64,000 nt of DNA from NCBI RefSeq assembly GCF_900187185.1, contig NZ_LT906465.1, positions 806,001-870,000 of the forward strand, given 5' to 3'. A program made the position numbers and the translations under genes. This document shows positions 1 to 8,944 of this stretch, one piece after another (position 1 is the stretch's first letter; each line of letters opens with the position of its first letter). The notes beneath the pieces were generated by a model. The model saw only the letters and a program-made list of their open reading frames with translations, made no database searches and was not told the origin of the DNA. Source of the stretch: Chryseobacterium taklimakanense. Lineage in GTDB: Bacteria; Bacteroidota; Bacteroidia; Flavobacteriales; Weeksellaceae.

Positions 1-1054
1 GGAAAAATTCGCCCATCTGGTTTTTTAAAACTTCAACCAGTTGATAAAGGAAAGGCTCCTTCATCCATAAAAACCGGTAAGAATACGAGATCGCACGTCG
101 TAAAATCCTGCGGATCACATAACCGGCTCCACCGTTGGAAGGCAGCTGCCCATCGGCAATCGTAAAGGAAACCGCACGGATATGATCCACCACGACACGA
201 ATCGCGATATCCTTTTCATTCTCCAAAATTCCCTCATAATTTTTGCCGGAAAGTTCCTCAACTTTTGAAATCAGCGGCGTGAAAACATCGGTATCGTAGT
301 TGGAAGATTTCCCCTGAAGCGCCATACAAAGACGCTCGAAGCCCATTCCGGTGTCGATATGTTTTGCCGGAAGATTTTCCAACGAACCGTCGGCTTTGCG
401 GTTGTACTGCATAAAAACCAGGTTCCAGATTTCCACCACCTGCGGATGGTCGTTGTTCACCAAATCTTTCCCCGGAATTTTCGCCTTTTCCTCCTCAGAA
501 CGCAAATCCACATGGATTTCTGAGCACGGACCGCACGGCCCGCTTTCGCCCATTTCCCAGAAATTATCTTTTTTATTTCCGTTCAGAATTCGGTCTTCCG
601 CGATATATTCTTTCCAAAAATTATAGGCATCGGTATCGCGTTCCAAATTTTCAGAAGCATCCCCTTCAAACACCGTCACATACAGATTTTCCTTTGGAAT
701 TTTATACACTTCTGTCAGCAGTTGCCACGCCCATTCAATCGCTTCTTTCTTGAAGTAATCGCCGAAAGACCAGTTCCCGAGCATCTCAAACATCGTGTGG
801 TGGTAGGTGTCGCGGCCCACATCATCCAGATCGTTATGCTTCCCCGAAACACGAAGACATTTCTGTGTATCGGCAATCCGCGGCGCTTTCGGCGCCTTGT
901 ATCCGAGGAAATAATCCTTAAACTGGGTCATCCCCGAGTTGGAAAACATCAAAGTTGGGTCGTCTTTCAGCACGATCGGCGCGGACGGTACGATCAAATG
1001 CTGTTTGCTTTTAAAAAAATCTAAAAATTGCTGGCGTATCTGTTGTGAGGTCAT
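1..1054 (-). CDS. alaS: Alanyl-tRNA synthetase, N-terminal part (runs off the window)
   Basis: Class II aminoacyl-tRNA synthetase that charges tRNA-Ala in the cytoplasm. The visible 351 residues start [17 protein letters not shown] and contain the typical AlaS N-terminal sequence: [17 protein letters not shown], then [20 protein letters not shown], then [10 protein letters not shown] and DTGMGFERL. These cover the class II motifs of the adenylation core. The rest of the core and the editing and C-Ala domains lie beyond base 1. The start is the ATG at 1052-1054, the usual AlaS N-terminus. The 206 bp to the divergent AAA gene hold a -7 box for alaS. Essential gene; nothing unusual seen in the visible part. 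Confidence 0.96.
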   Translation of the reverse strand, partial: MTSQQIRQQFLDFFKSKQHLIVPSAPIVLKDDPTLMFSNSGMTQFKDYFLGYKAPKAPRIADTQKCLRVSGKHNDLDDVGRDTYHHTMFEMLGNWSFGDYFKKEAIEWAWQLLTEVYKIPKENLYVTVFEGDASENLERDTDAYNFWKEYIAEDRILNGNKKDNFWEMGESGPCGPCSEIHVDLRSEEEKAKIPGKDLVNNDHPQVVEIWNLVFMQYNRKADGSLENLPAKHIDTGMGFERLCMALQGKSSNYDTDVFTPLISKVEELSGKNYEGILENEKDIAIRVVVDHIRAVSFTIADGQLPSNGGAGYVIRRILRRAISYSYRFLWMKEPFLYQLVEVLKNQMGEFF

Positions 1055-1113
1055 TCTATTTGTTGGTTTTTGGTTTGCCGTCTACACTTGGCTTTCAGCG
1101 TTTTGATAAGATG

Positions 1114-1121
1114 CAAATTTA
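1114..1121 (-). promoter_or_regulatory. Probable -7 box of the alaS promoter
   Basis: On the minus strand this reads TAAATTTG, a full match to the Bacteroidota -7 consensus TAnnTTTG. It would give an untranslated leader of roughly 50-55 bases before alaS. Confidence 0.55.
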
Positions 1122-1230
1122 ATGAATTTTAGCTGAAAATTTAACCGCGAAAACATACAGATTTCATACAGTCTCTATGTTTCAGAAGCTGGCTTACGGT
1201 TTGTACCATTTACGTTAAATTAAAAAGAGT

Positions 1231-1238
1231 TATCTTTA
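1231..1238 (+). promoter_or_regulatory. Possible -7 box for the AAA ATPase gene
   Basis: TATCTTTA matches TAnnTTTG except at the last base. It lies 22 bases upstream of the ATG in an otherwise AT-rich gap. Weak evidence on its own. Confidence 0.3.
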
Positions 1239-1260
1239 ATCTTCAAATCATTTTTTAACA

Positions 1261-2604
1261 ATGAAAATCACAGACCTAGCGCTCGAACTGGGCGTTTCCA
1301 CATACAGCATCAAGCAGTTTATCGATGATTTTGACCTAGAACTTTCAGAATGCCTTTACCCAAATATGGAGGTGAAAGACGATTTTCTGAAGTTTGCCCG
1401 CGAAAACAAAAAATTTCTCCTGAATTACGAAAAAGACCTTGTAGAAGCTAAAACCACGGAACAGATTGCTACAGAAATCAATCAGCCGGTGGAAAAAGTG
1501 GAGGCCGTCATCAAGAAACAAAAACCCAATCTCTTCGAAAGCGGAATATACAAATCTTCGGTTTCAAGCTATGGGATTGACAACGAATTGGGTGGCAATT
1601 ATAATTTTGTTTACGATTATTTTGGCAAAAAAACACCTTTGGCGCAGCGTGATTTTATCGGTTACCGCGATTTATTTTTTTATATCACCGAAATGCTGAA
1701 TCCATTTATCGACGAGCAGCAAGCCAAAGACTGGGGCATTTACAAACCCGCCGGAATTATCCTATACGGACCGAAAGGCAGCGGAAAGATTTTTTGGGCA
1801 AGAAAAATTGCAGAGATCATTGGTTATGACTTTAGGGAAGTGAAAAATTCGTACTTAGGAACGTCGTTCATCAACGGTGAGAAGACTGATTTCAATGATT
1901 ATCTCACCGCGATGATGAAGGAAGATAAAGTGGTTGTATTTTTAGAGGATTTCGATGTTATCGCGCGCGACCGCGCAGCGGACGAAAATCAATATTCAGA
2001 TTTTGAGGAAACTAAAGACATTATTCTGCACAGCATCCACCGATTCGTGAATGAAGATTTGCTGATGGTAGTTGCAGCCGATAACATGCACGGAATGGAC
2101 AGTGATGTTTTTGCACCGGGAAGATTTGACGTAAAAATCCCTGTTTTTCCGCCAAACCAGGATGAGCGCTCAGAAATGATTCTCCGTTATCTCACGCAAA
2201 ATCTGGAAAGCGATTCGGTTTTAATGAAAATTTTAAAGTTCAATGGTGCGGATAAAAAGCCATACTGGAAAGACATTTCAGCAAAAATGAAACTCTTCAG
2301 CAATACGATGGTCATTGATTTTACCCAAAGTGTGAAGAAACGGCTGCGCAACCATTACCTTAAAGTGAAAACCCATCAGTTTAAAATGGAAAAAGTGCTT
2401 TTGGAAGGCAGTTACCGTGAAGCAGCCAGCAAACTGACGGATGATTACCTGGACTCTGTGCAGCAGTTTATTTATGAAGTTTCTGCCAATGATTATGATG
2501 TCTTCTCAAAACGTATCGAAGACCTGAAAACGGAACTCAACACCTTTAAAGTCGTGGAAGCTCCGAGAAGGCAGATCGGTTTTGAGCATAACGAAAAAAA
2601 ATAA
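1261..2604 (+). CDS. AAA-family ATPase with altered Walker A and B motifs
   Basis: A 447-residue cytoplasmic protein. Residues 1-90 look like a small helical, winged-helix-like region (MKITDLALELGVSTYSIKQF) of the sort seen at the start of IF-2. Residues 130-320 are an AAA core: Walker A GPKGSGKI at 170-177, Walker B VVVFLEDFD at 224-232, a sensor-1 region VVAADNM, and an APGRFD arginine-finger segment at 285-290. The Walker A residue that should be Thr or Ser is Ile, and the Walker B pair Asp-Glu appears swapped as Glu-Asp. The GRFD segment and the order of motifs still match FtsH/proteasomal-type AAA proteins. The tail (320-447) is helical with no recognised domain. ATP hydrolysis may be slow or absent; the partner is unknown. 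Single gene, followed by a terminator shared with the convergent OmpA-family gene. Confidence 0.8.
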   Translation: MKITDLALELGVSTYSIKQFIDDFDLELSECLYPNMEVKDDFLKFARENKKFLLNYEKDLVEAKTTEQIATEINQPVEKVEAVIKKQKPNLFESGIYKSSVSSYGIDNELGGNYNFVYDYFGKKTPLAQRDFIGYRDLFFYITEMLNPFIDEQQAKDWGIYKPAGIILYGPKGSGKIFWARKIAEIIGYDFREVKNSYLGTSFINGEKTDFNDYLTAMMKEDKVVVFLEDFDVIARDRAADENQYSDFEETKDIILHSIHRFVNEDLLMVVAADNMHGMDSDVFAPGRFDVKIPVFPPNQDERSEMILRYLTQNLESDSVLMKILKFNGADKKPYWKDISAKMKLFSNTMVIDFTQSVKKRLRNHYLKVKTHQFKMEKVLLEGSYREAASKLTDDYLDSVQQFIYEVSANDYDVFSKRIEDLKTELNTFKVVEAPRRQIGFEHNEKK

Positions 2605-2636
2605 GCTTTAAATTTATTTTTAATATGATAACAAAA

Positions 2637-2659
2637 ATCCCGCCTTTGAAAGACGGGAT
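2637..2659. terminator. Bidirectional terminator between convergent genes
   Basis: Inverted repeat ATCCCG(C/T)C ... ACGGGAT with a short loop, preceded by an A run and followed by a T-rich stretch. It can serve the AAA gene on the plus strand and the OmpA-family gene on the minus strand. Confidence 0.75.
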
Positions 2660-2682
2660 TCAGTTTTATATAGAATCTTTAA

Positions 2683-3978
2683 TTATTTTGCGAATCTTAC
2701 AGACATTTTTCTGTCAGCTTCTCTTTCTTTATCTGAAGCAGTTTCAGCAACAGTTGCGAACTTTTCACCGTAACCTTCCGCTCCGATTACCTGTGCACCT
2801 ACACCGAGATCAGTCAATCTTTTCTTGATGTAATCTGCTCTCTTCTGAGATAGATCAAGGTTTGCCTTGTCGTCACCTTTTTTATCAGTATAACCGCCGA
2901 TTTTGATTTTTGAATCTGGGTAAGCTTTCAAAATTGCAGCAAGGTTTTCAAGCTGGCCTACCGATTCAGGCGTAATCTGGTCAGATTTTCCGAAAACGAA
3001 GTTTACATTATCGAAGTTATACCAAGTATCTTTCAAGGCAGCATCATCCGCAGCATTTTTGTAACCGTCACCTTTCAGGAAGTTGATCATCTGCTGTTCC
3101 ATACCGTTTGCATAACCTTTAAGCTTGGTACCGTTAAGGTCGATATCAGTAGTCGTTCTGGTAACCGCTGCAGAATCGCCTGTTACCACAGTTGCTGTAT
3201 CGGTATCAGAAACTACAGCTGTAGAATCAGTCGTATCAGTTACCGCAGTTGTTTCCTTGTTGCCACACTGTTTCCACAGGAACCAACCCGCTAATAAAAG
3301 AAGCAATAACGGCAATAACCATCTCCAGATCGAACCACCATCATTGTTGTCATTACGGTCAACGTTTACGTGCGTAGCACCGCCTCTGTTCACCTCAACT
3401 TTTGGTTCGTCATAAGAAGACACTCTTACTTTATCGGTATCCACATTTACTGTTTTATCACCGCCGAACCAGTTACCTAATCCCAGAGAAGCTAAAGAAA
3501 GACCTGCTGGAAGAAGTGAAGATACAATACCTTTCTGATCATTCAACAAAGATGTCAAACCTGATCTGTCAAGGTTGTTATCTGCTGCATATTTACCTAC
3601 AGAACCTAAAGCTGCACCTGTAACAAGGTTTAACAAAGAGTTTGTAGATGAGCTGCCAATCCCTGCAAAGTTGGAAACCGCGTTTACAAGCCCTCCAACT
3701 TTATCACCGAAAATTGCTGATAAAACTGATGAAATCAATGAATTGTTAGAAGATCCACCCAGAAGGTTTCCTAATAATCCGCTTGATGATGCTCCGGTGA
3801 TCGCATCCAAAACTGTAGAGTTGCTGGAATTGTTTGCCAAACCACCAACTACAGCAGGAAGCAGACCGCTGATAGCTTTTGAAATTCCTGATTCGCTTTC
3901 ACCGTACTGGGAAGCTGCCTGCGAAACTAATGCAGGACCTAACTGACCTTTGATAAGATCAATAACGTTTAATGACAT
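2683..3978 (-). CDS. DUF937-OmpA fusion, envelope protein
   Basis: A 431-residue envelope protein. Residues 1-175 form a Ser/Gly/Leu-rich helical region that starts MSLNVIDLIKGQLGPALVSQ and resembles DUF937. A single membrane segment (WRWLLPLLLLLLAGWFLW, about 218-235) follows, then a Thr/Asp/Val-rich linker (240-280). The C-terminal OmpA-like domain (about 325-430) holds TDKKGDDKANLDLSQKRA, whose Asp and Arg are the residues that bind diaminopimelate in peptidoglycan in this family. The protein has no signal peptide, so the central helix probably anchors it in the inner membrane with the OmpA domain in the periplasm. Known for the family: peptidoglycan anchoring. The job of the DUF937 part is unknown. 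It has its own promoter. Confidence 0.88.
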   Translation of the reverse strand: MSLNVIDLIKGQLGPALVSQAASQYGESESGISKAISGLLPAVVGGLANNSSNSTVLDAITGASSSGLLGNLLGGSSNNSLISSVLSAIFGDKVGGLVNAVSNFAGIGSSSTNSLLNLVTGAALGSVGKYAADNNLDRSGLTSLLNDQKGIVSSLLPAGLSLASLGLGNWFGGDKTVNVDTDKVRVSSYDEPKVEVNRGGATHVNVDRNDNNDGGSIWRWLLPLLLLLLAGWFLWKQCGNKETTAVTDTTDSTAVVSDTDTATVVTGDSAAVTRTTTDIDLNGTKLKGYANGMEQQMINFLKGDGYKNAADDAALKDTWYNFDNVNFVFGKSDQITPESVGQLENLAAILKAYPDSKIKIGGYTDKKGDDKANLDLSQKRADYIKKRLTDLGVGAQVIGAEGYGEKFATVAETASDKEREADRKMSVRFAK

Positions 3979-4005
3979 AATAGTTTATTTTAAATGTTAA
4001 CTAAC

Positions 4006-4013
4006 CAAATATA
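4006..4013 (-). promoter_or_regulatory. -7 box of the DUF937-OmpA gene
   Basis: Minus strand reads TATATTTG, a full match to TAnnTTTG, about 28 bases before the ATG. The region between is A/T-rich, as is usual for translation starts in this phylum. Confidence 0.65.
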
Positions 4014-4094
4014 GCAAATTTCAATCCAATAAACTATCGTTTGTCCAATTTTAACAATATTTTATCTAAAGCTTAAACGTGCGTTTATAATGCA

Positions 4095-5570
4095 TCAGTA
4101 CGCTTTTGCGAAGATGGCTCTGCGGTTCGAAGGCCTGCCTGAAATGAGCGACACTCCTTCTTCTGCTTTTGCATCTAACGGTATGCAGCGGATCGTCGCT
4201 TTGGTTTCGTTCTTGATCTGTTCTTCCTCCTCCGCTGTGCCGTCCCAGTGGGCAGAAATGAATCCGCCTTTTTCTTCAAGCACCTTTTTGAATTCTTCGT
4301 ATGAATTGACCTCAGTGATATTTTCAGCTCTGAAACTGAGTGCTTTGTTATAAATATCGTTCTGAATGGTTTTTAATAATTCTTCAATGTAATTTTCGAT
4401 GTTTTCCAGAGGGCGAACTTCTTTGGTTAAATTATCTCTTCTGGCGATTTCAACCGTCTTGTTTTCCAGGTCTCTGGCTCCCATTGCGATACGCACCGGA
4501 ACACCCTTCAGTTCGTACTCGGCAAATTTCCAGCCTGGTTTGTTCTGGTCGTCATTATCGTATTTTACAGAAATTCCTTTAGCCTTTAATTTGCCCTGAA
4601 GCTCAAAAGCCACTTCGTTAATTTGGTTAAGCTGCTCTTCCCCTTTGAAGATCGGAACAATGACCACCTGAATCGGTGCTAAGGTCGGCGGCAATACCAA
4701 ACCATGATCATCGGAATGGGCCATAATCAGCGCTCCCATAAGCCTTGTTGAAACCCCCCACGAAGTGGCCCACGCGTGCTCCATTTTCCCTTCTTTATTG
4801 GTAAATTTCACATCGAAAGCTTCCGCAAAATTCTGGCCCAGGAAGTGGGAAGTTCCCGCCTGCAGCGCCTTTCCGTCCTGCATCATCGCTTCGATACAGT
4901 ACGTTTCTTCTGCGCCGGCGAATCTTTCAGAAGGTGTTTTAATACCCTTAATTACAGGAACAGCCATAAATCTTTCTGCGAAATCCGCATACACTTCAAG
5001 CATTTTTTCGGTTTCTTCAACCGCTTCCTGTTTTGTGGCATGAGCGGTATGTCCTTCTTGCCACAGAAATTCAGCGGTCCTCAGGAAGAGCCTGGTCCTC
5101 ATTTCCCAACGCACGACATTCGCCCACTGGTTAATCAAAATCGGTAAATCCCTGTATGACTGAATCCAGTTTTTATAAGTACTCCAGATAATTGCTTCAG
5201 AAGTTGGGCGCACGATGAGTTCCTCTTCAAGCTTTGCTTCCGGATCCACGATGAGTTTTCCGGGATTTTCCGGATCATTTTTTAATCTGTAATGCGTGAC
5301 TACAGCACATTCTTTGGCAAAACCTTCTGCATTTTTTTCTTCCGCTTCAAAGTAACTCTTCGGGATAAAGATGGGGAAATACGCATTTTGGTGACCCGTT
5401 TCCTTAAACATCCTGTCCAGCTCGTCCCGCATTTTTTCCCAGATCGCGTAACCGTACGGTTTGATCACCATACATCCTCTTACTCCTGAATTTTCAGCAA
5501 GATCTGCCTTTACCACCAGCTCATTATACCATTTGCTGTAATCCTCGCTTCTTGAAGTTAGCTTTGCCAT
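4095..5570 (-). CDS. proS: Prolyl-tRNA synthetase, archaeal/eukaryal type
   Basis: Class II synthetase that charges tRNA-Pro. At 491 residues it is the short, archaeal/eukaryal-like form (ProS type 3) without the editing insertion of the E. coli enzyme. Visible marks are the class II motif 1 region ([20 protein letters not shown]), RPTSEAIIW, motif 2 ([20 protein letters not shown]), motif 3 ([21 protein letters not shown]) and a C-terminal anticodon-binding plus zinc-ribbon-like tail ending in Tyr, which is typical of this type. It has its own -7 box far upstream and is divergent from a lipoprotein gene. Standard in Flavobacteriia. Confidence 0.96.
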   Translation of the reverse strand: MAKLTSRSEDYSKWYNELVVKADLAENSGVRGCMVIKPYGYAIWEKMRDELDRMFKETGHQNAYFPIFIPKSYFEAEEKNAEGFAKECAVVTHYRLKNDPENPGKLIVDPEAKLEEELIVRPTSEAIIWSTYKNWIQSYRDLPILINQWANVVRWEMRTRLFLRTAEFLWQEGHTAHATKQEAVEETEKMLEVYADFAERFMAVPVIKGIKTPSERFAGAEETYCIEAMMQDGKALQAGTSHFLGQNFAEAFDVKFTNKEGKMEHAWATSWGVSTRLMGALIMAHSDDHGLVLPPTLAPIQVVIVPIFKGEEQLNQINEVAFELQGKLKAKGISVKYDNDDQNKPGWKFAEYELKGVPVRIAMGARDLENKTVEIARRDNLTKEVRPLENIENYIEELLKTIQNDIYNKALSFRAENITEVNSYEEFKKVLEEKGGFISAHWDGTAEEEEQIKNETKATIRCIPLDAKAEEGVSLISGRPSNRRAIFAKAY

Positions 5571-5699
5571 TATATTTTTTAATTTGTTTTAACTTTTTTA
5601 AGTCTTGATTTAACTTTTTCCTGAACTCTATATCTAATTTAAAAAGTGTATTTTTACGGTAACGAAACCTCATGAAAGGTACACGTACAGTATAAAGTG

Positions 5700-5707
5700 C
5701 AAATATA
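5700..5707 (-). promoter_or_regulatory. -7 box of the proS promoter
   Basis: Minus strand reads TATATTTG (TAnnTTTG consensus), about 130 bases upstream of proS. This predicts an unusually long 5' leader of over 120 bases, which is AT-rich. No riboswitch or T-box fold was recognised in it. Confidence 0.5.
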
Positions 5708-5735
5708 ATTTAAATTAAAATTTTTCACATTTATT

Positions 5736-6764
5736 ATGAAAAAAAATATACATCCAAATCTATGGGGACTGCTAAAATCTAAAGCAGTTTTAGGCGTTTC
5801 TGCAGGGATGCTGATGGTCTCCTGTGGGGCATATACCGGCGGCTACTCCGAAACAGACGGTGTTTACTACGATCCGAATACTGACACTTTGCCTGTGGCA
5901 ACCGAATACGAAAGCGGTAACCGGGTAGGTGAAACTTATGATTACAAAGATTCAACAAGTACGATCGAAAAAAGCAGACAAAACCAGCTGAATAAAAGAA
6001 ACCGTTACCAGAACGACAACTGGGCCAGTGATAACGTAAAATCTTCAGACTGGGGAACTTATTCAGGTTCTGAAACCCATTATAACAGCTGGGGTTATCC
6101 GTTCGGCTACGGTTACGGATTCTATCCAAGATACGGATGGGGCGGCTACTACGGAATGAGCTTCGGTTGGGGAAGCCCATGGGGATATGGTTATTATGAT
6201 CCGTTCTTCGATTTCGGTCCTTGGGGTTATAATTCTTACTTTGGCTATTATCCGTGGGGTTATTCAAGATTCTATGGATACAGCCCTTACTATGGATATT
6301 ACAATCCTTACGGCTATTATGGCTATGATCCCTATTTCTACGGAAGCCCGTATTATGGAAGTTATTACAGAGCACCACAAAGAAAAAGAGGTGCAGATGG
6401 CTTCTACAACGGCAATACCGGAAGAATGACACAGCCCAGCGGCGCTACAATCCGAAACGGCAACACCATGCAAAGGCCAGTAATCATTCAGGACGGTACC
6501 GCACAGCCAAGAATGAGAACCGGTGAAACAATGAGAACCGGCAATACGCAAAGAACTGCGCCTACACAGAGACAGATACCACAGCAAAGATCTGCGCCAA
6601 GGTTTGAAAACAGAACCTTTGAAAACAGGACTTTTGAAAACAGAAGTTTTGAGAACAGAAGCTATGACAGCGGTTCCAGATCAGGTGGATTCAGCTCCGG
6701 TTCATCTTCAAGCGGAAGCTCATCACGAGGTGGCGGCATGAGAACCGGCGGTGGCAGATTCTAA
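5736..6764 (+). CDS. Gly/Tyr-rich lipoprotein of low complexity
   Basis: A 342-residue predicted lipoprotein with a signal peptide ending in MVSC (Cys30). After a short charged region (30-110), residues 115-215 are very rich in Gly, Tyr, Trp, Phe and Pro, built from GYG and YYG units such as YGYGFYPRYGWGGYYG. Next come Thr/Arg-rich repeats (MRTGNT, MRTGET), then NRTFENRTFENRSFENRS, and a Ser/Gly-rich end. No catalytic domain is visible. Proteins of this make-up in Flavobacteriia are often annotated as hypothetical or, misleadingly, as vitellogenin-like. It is followed after 28 bp by a FadL-like porin gene, so the two are probably co-transcribed. The role is unknown; a surface or outer-membrane structural role is inference. 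Confidence 0.8.
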   Translation: MKKNIHPNLWGLLKSKAVLGVSAGMLMVSCGAYTGGYSETDGVYYDPNTDTLPVATEYESGNRVGETYDYKDSTSTIEKSRQNQLNKRNRYQNDNWASDNVKSSDWGTYSGSETHYNSWGYPFGYGYGFYPRYGWGGYYGMSFGWGSPWGYGYYDPFFDFGPWGYNSYFGYYPWGYSRFYGYSPYYGYYNPYGYYGYDPYFYGSPYYGSYYRAPQRKRGADGFYNGNTGRMTQPSGATIRNGNTMQRPVIIQDGTAQPRMRTGETMRTGNTQRTAPTQRQIPQQRSAPRFENRTFENRTFENRSFENRSYDSGSRSGGFSSGSSSSGSSSRGGGMRTGGGRF

Positions 6765-6792
6765 TTTAAAAAATTAAAAATATATAAAATAA

Positions 6793-8196
6793 ATGATTAA
6801 AAAGTCTTTAGCGATTTTATCAATCTCAGCTGCTTTTTATGCGCAGGCACAGGACGCATCTGTCCTAAAAAATTCAGTTGATGTATATTCAAACTCAGGG
6901 TTGAACGGCTCATCAAAATACAATGCCATGGCAGGTGCTATGGGAGCTTTGGGAGCGGATGCTTCGGTTTTAAATTCAAACCCGGCGGGAATTGGCGTTG
7001 CTATTGCAAGCGACCTTTCCGGAACGCTGAGCATCAATAATTCTAAAATTTCAACAGGTCTGTTTGGCAATGCTGTCGAGAACACGGCCAATAAAGCAGA
7101 TGTAGGACAGGTTGGCGGAATTGTGGTTTTCGAGACGCGTTCTACCTCGCCGTGGAAATTCGTAAACCTTGGTGTTAATTTTTCCACAAAATCGCTGGAT
7201 GAATATGCGGAAACAGCAGGCAATAGTAATGTTGCCTTTACTTTAGATGACGGCGACAGAATCTCGCTCAATGCCCACGCATATGACAGAATTGGAGATT
7301 TAACTAAAATGAGCCTCGGCCTGGGCGGAAATTATAACAACAGGTTTTATGTTGGTGCAGGTTTGAACTTACACGGTTCCAATTTTCAGCAGTATGATTA
7401 TGCATCAATGAAATTTGCAAGCGATGGCGGCTCTGAAACTTTTTATAAGCAGTACACGCCATATCTTGAAGATGCCACCGGTTTTTCTGCAACAGTTGGC
7501 GTTATCGGCAAAGTAAACAACCAGTTCAGATTGGGTGCAGCGGTAGAAACGCCCACATGGTGGAACATCGACAGAACTTACACTTTCTACGGTTACGATT
7601 CTGCGGACGATGGCGAGTATTCCGAGAACATAAGTTTTGCTTCGCCAATGAAAGCTACTTTGAGTGCGGCTTTCGTTCCAAGCAAGAATTTAGCAGTGAA
7701 CGTAGATTATTCATTAGGAATTACGAAACCTAAATTCGGTAAAATGGGTTCTGCAGCACAGACGGAAATGGATAATTTCCTAGATGCCAACTATAAAAAC
7801 GTTTCTGAAGTGAAAGTTGGTGCAGAATACCGTATCCAGCAGTTCAGGTTAAGAGGCGGGTACGGTCTTACAACCGGCCCATACAGTGACATGATCGCTA
7901 TGGCCTCTATTGATAATTTAGGTCAGGTGAATACTAATTCCTCATACGGTAACTTGTATTCTGGTAAAAAAGAAATGTTTGGTCTTGGCCTTGGTTATGA
8001 TTTCAAGACCTTCTATGTAGATGCTGCCTACAACAATATATGGACAAATTACCATATGCCGTTTTTACAAGGTTTTTCTACAGCCGGAACTGAATATTAC
8101 TCAAACTCTGCTTTTTTTGCAAACGAAGCTGCAGTGGTTTCAGAAACAAAAAACAGCCAAAACAATGTCACTTTAACATTGGGTTGGAAGTTTTAA
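6793..8196 (+). CDS. FadL/OmpP1-like outer membrane protein
   Basis: A 467-residue outer membrane beta-barrel with signal peptide MIKKSLAILSISAAFYAQAQ. The segment AMAGAMGALGADASVLNSNP followed by AGIG is the N-terminal signature of the FadL/TodX/OmpP1 family as found in Bacteroidota. The rest alternates beta strands and ends with the aromatic outer-membrane signature LTLGWKF. Family members let hydrophobic compounds such as fatty acids or hydrocarbons cross the outer membrane; the substrate here is unknown. Probably in one operon with the preceding lipoprotein. A strong terminator follows. Confidence 0.87.
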   Translation: MIKKSLAILSISAAFYAQAQDASVLKNSVDVYSNSGLNGSSKYNAMAGAMGALGADASVLNSNPAGIGVAIASDLSGTLSINNSKISTGLFGNAVENTANKADVGQVGGIVVFETRSTSPWKFVNLGVNFSTKSLDEYAETAGNSNVAFTLDDGDRISLNAHAYDRIGDLTKMSLGLGGNYNNRFYVGAGLNLHGSNFQQYDYASMKFASDGGSETFYKQYTPYLEDATGFSATVGVIGKVNNQFRLGAAVETPTWWNIDRTYTFYGYDSADDGEYSENISFASPMKATLSAAFVPSKNLAVNVDYSLGITKPKFGKMGSAAQTEMDNFLDANYKNVSEVKVGAEYRIQQFRLRGGYGLTTGPYSDMIAMASIDNLGQVNTNSSYGNLYSGKKEMFGLGLGYDFKTFYVDAAYNNIWTNYHMPFLQGFSTAGTEYYSNSAFFANEAAVVSETKNSQNNVTLTLGWKF

Positions 8197-8219
8197 ATAG
8201 TGTGAAAATTTAATGAAGG

Positions 8220-8250
8220 CTCCGGACTGTTTCAGTTCGGAGTTTTTTTT
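8220..8250. terminator. Rho-independent terminator
   Basis: CTCCGGACTG, a TTT loop and CAGTTCGGAG form a 10-bp stem with one G-T pair, followed by eight Ts. It ends the porin transcript; the ZIP gene converges on it. Confidence 0.9.
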
Positions 8251-8251
8251 A

Positions 8252-8944
8252 TTAATGATGGTGATGAAATAAATGCCCTGTCATCGCCAGCAGTACACCG
8301 AGAATCACCAAAGCGATTTTAGTCCAGTCCGTATTATGGTTTTTGTTGCTTTCAAAAATAATAACAGAAGAAATATGCAGGAAGATACCTCCAACGATCG
8401 CCAGAAAATAAGGCTGCCAATCAGGATTAAAATATTTTCCGAGCAAAAGCCCCAGCGGTGAGGCGCCTGCAAATAAGATGATAATCAACCAGGAATAAGC
8501 TGAAAGTTTTTTATTTCTGAACAAAAAAGCACCCAGCACAAAAGAAATCGGGAGGTTGTGAAAAATGATACCCTGCAAGTACGGGGAAAAAACTTCCGTT
8601 TCGCCGGCTAAAGGAATGCCTTCGATAAATGCATGAATAAACAACCCCACGATCAGGCCAGCCGGCAGCACCGCATCATTATTGTGGTGATGAAAGTGAC
8701 CGTGCTCAAACCCTTTGGTAAAATTTTCGAGCAGCATCTGAAGAATGACACCACCGATAACCCAGGCGCCAATATTATGATTTTCAGAATGATAAACCTG
8801 TGGAAAAACTTCATTCAGGCAGATCGTAATCAAAAATCCGGCACTGAGAATAAGCAGATATTTTGCAAGTTTTTGCTTTGAACCAAAGAATTTGCCCAAT
8901 ACAACACCCACCAGGACACTTAATATGAGTAAGGTTAAAATCAT
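8252..8944 (-). CDS. ZIP-family metal transporter
   Basis: A 230-residue inner membrane protein with about seven or eight hydrophobic segments. The motif HAFIEGIPLAG and, later, FHNLPISFVLGAF are the metal-site helices (TM4 and TM5) of ZIP transporters. A His-rich loop (EHGHFHHHNND) lies between TM3 and TM4 and the protein ends GHLFHHHH; both are typical metal-binding features. It would import zinc or another divalent metal, though direction and metal cannot be read from sequence. The start codon overlaps the stop of the upstream methyltransferase by four bases (ATGA), so the two are translationally coupled. Confidence 0.9.
   Translation of the reverse strand: MILTLLILSVLVGVVLGKFFGSKQKLAKYLLILSAGFLITICLNEVFPQVYHSENHNIGAWVIGGVILQMLLENFTKGFEHGHFHHHNNDAVLPAGLIVGLFIHAFIEGIPLAGETEVFSPYLQGIIFHNLPISFVLGAFLFRNKKLSAYSWLIIILFAGASPLGLLLGKYFNPDWQPYFLAIVGGIFLHISSVIIFESNKNHNTDWTKIALVILGVLLAMTGHLFHHHH

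Noticed and set aside
5779-6432. Long open frames antisense to the Gly/Tyr-rich lipoprotein (about 217 codons)
   Set aside because: They arise from the repetitive, codon-biased sense gene. The product is low-complexity His/Arg/Asn with no family marks, and the sense frame has a signal peptide and lipobox.
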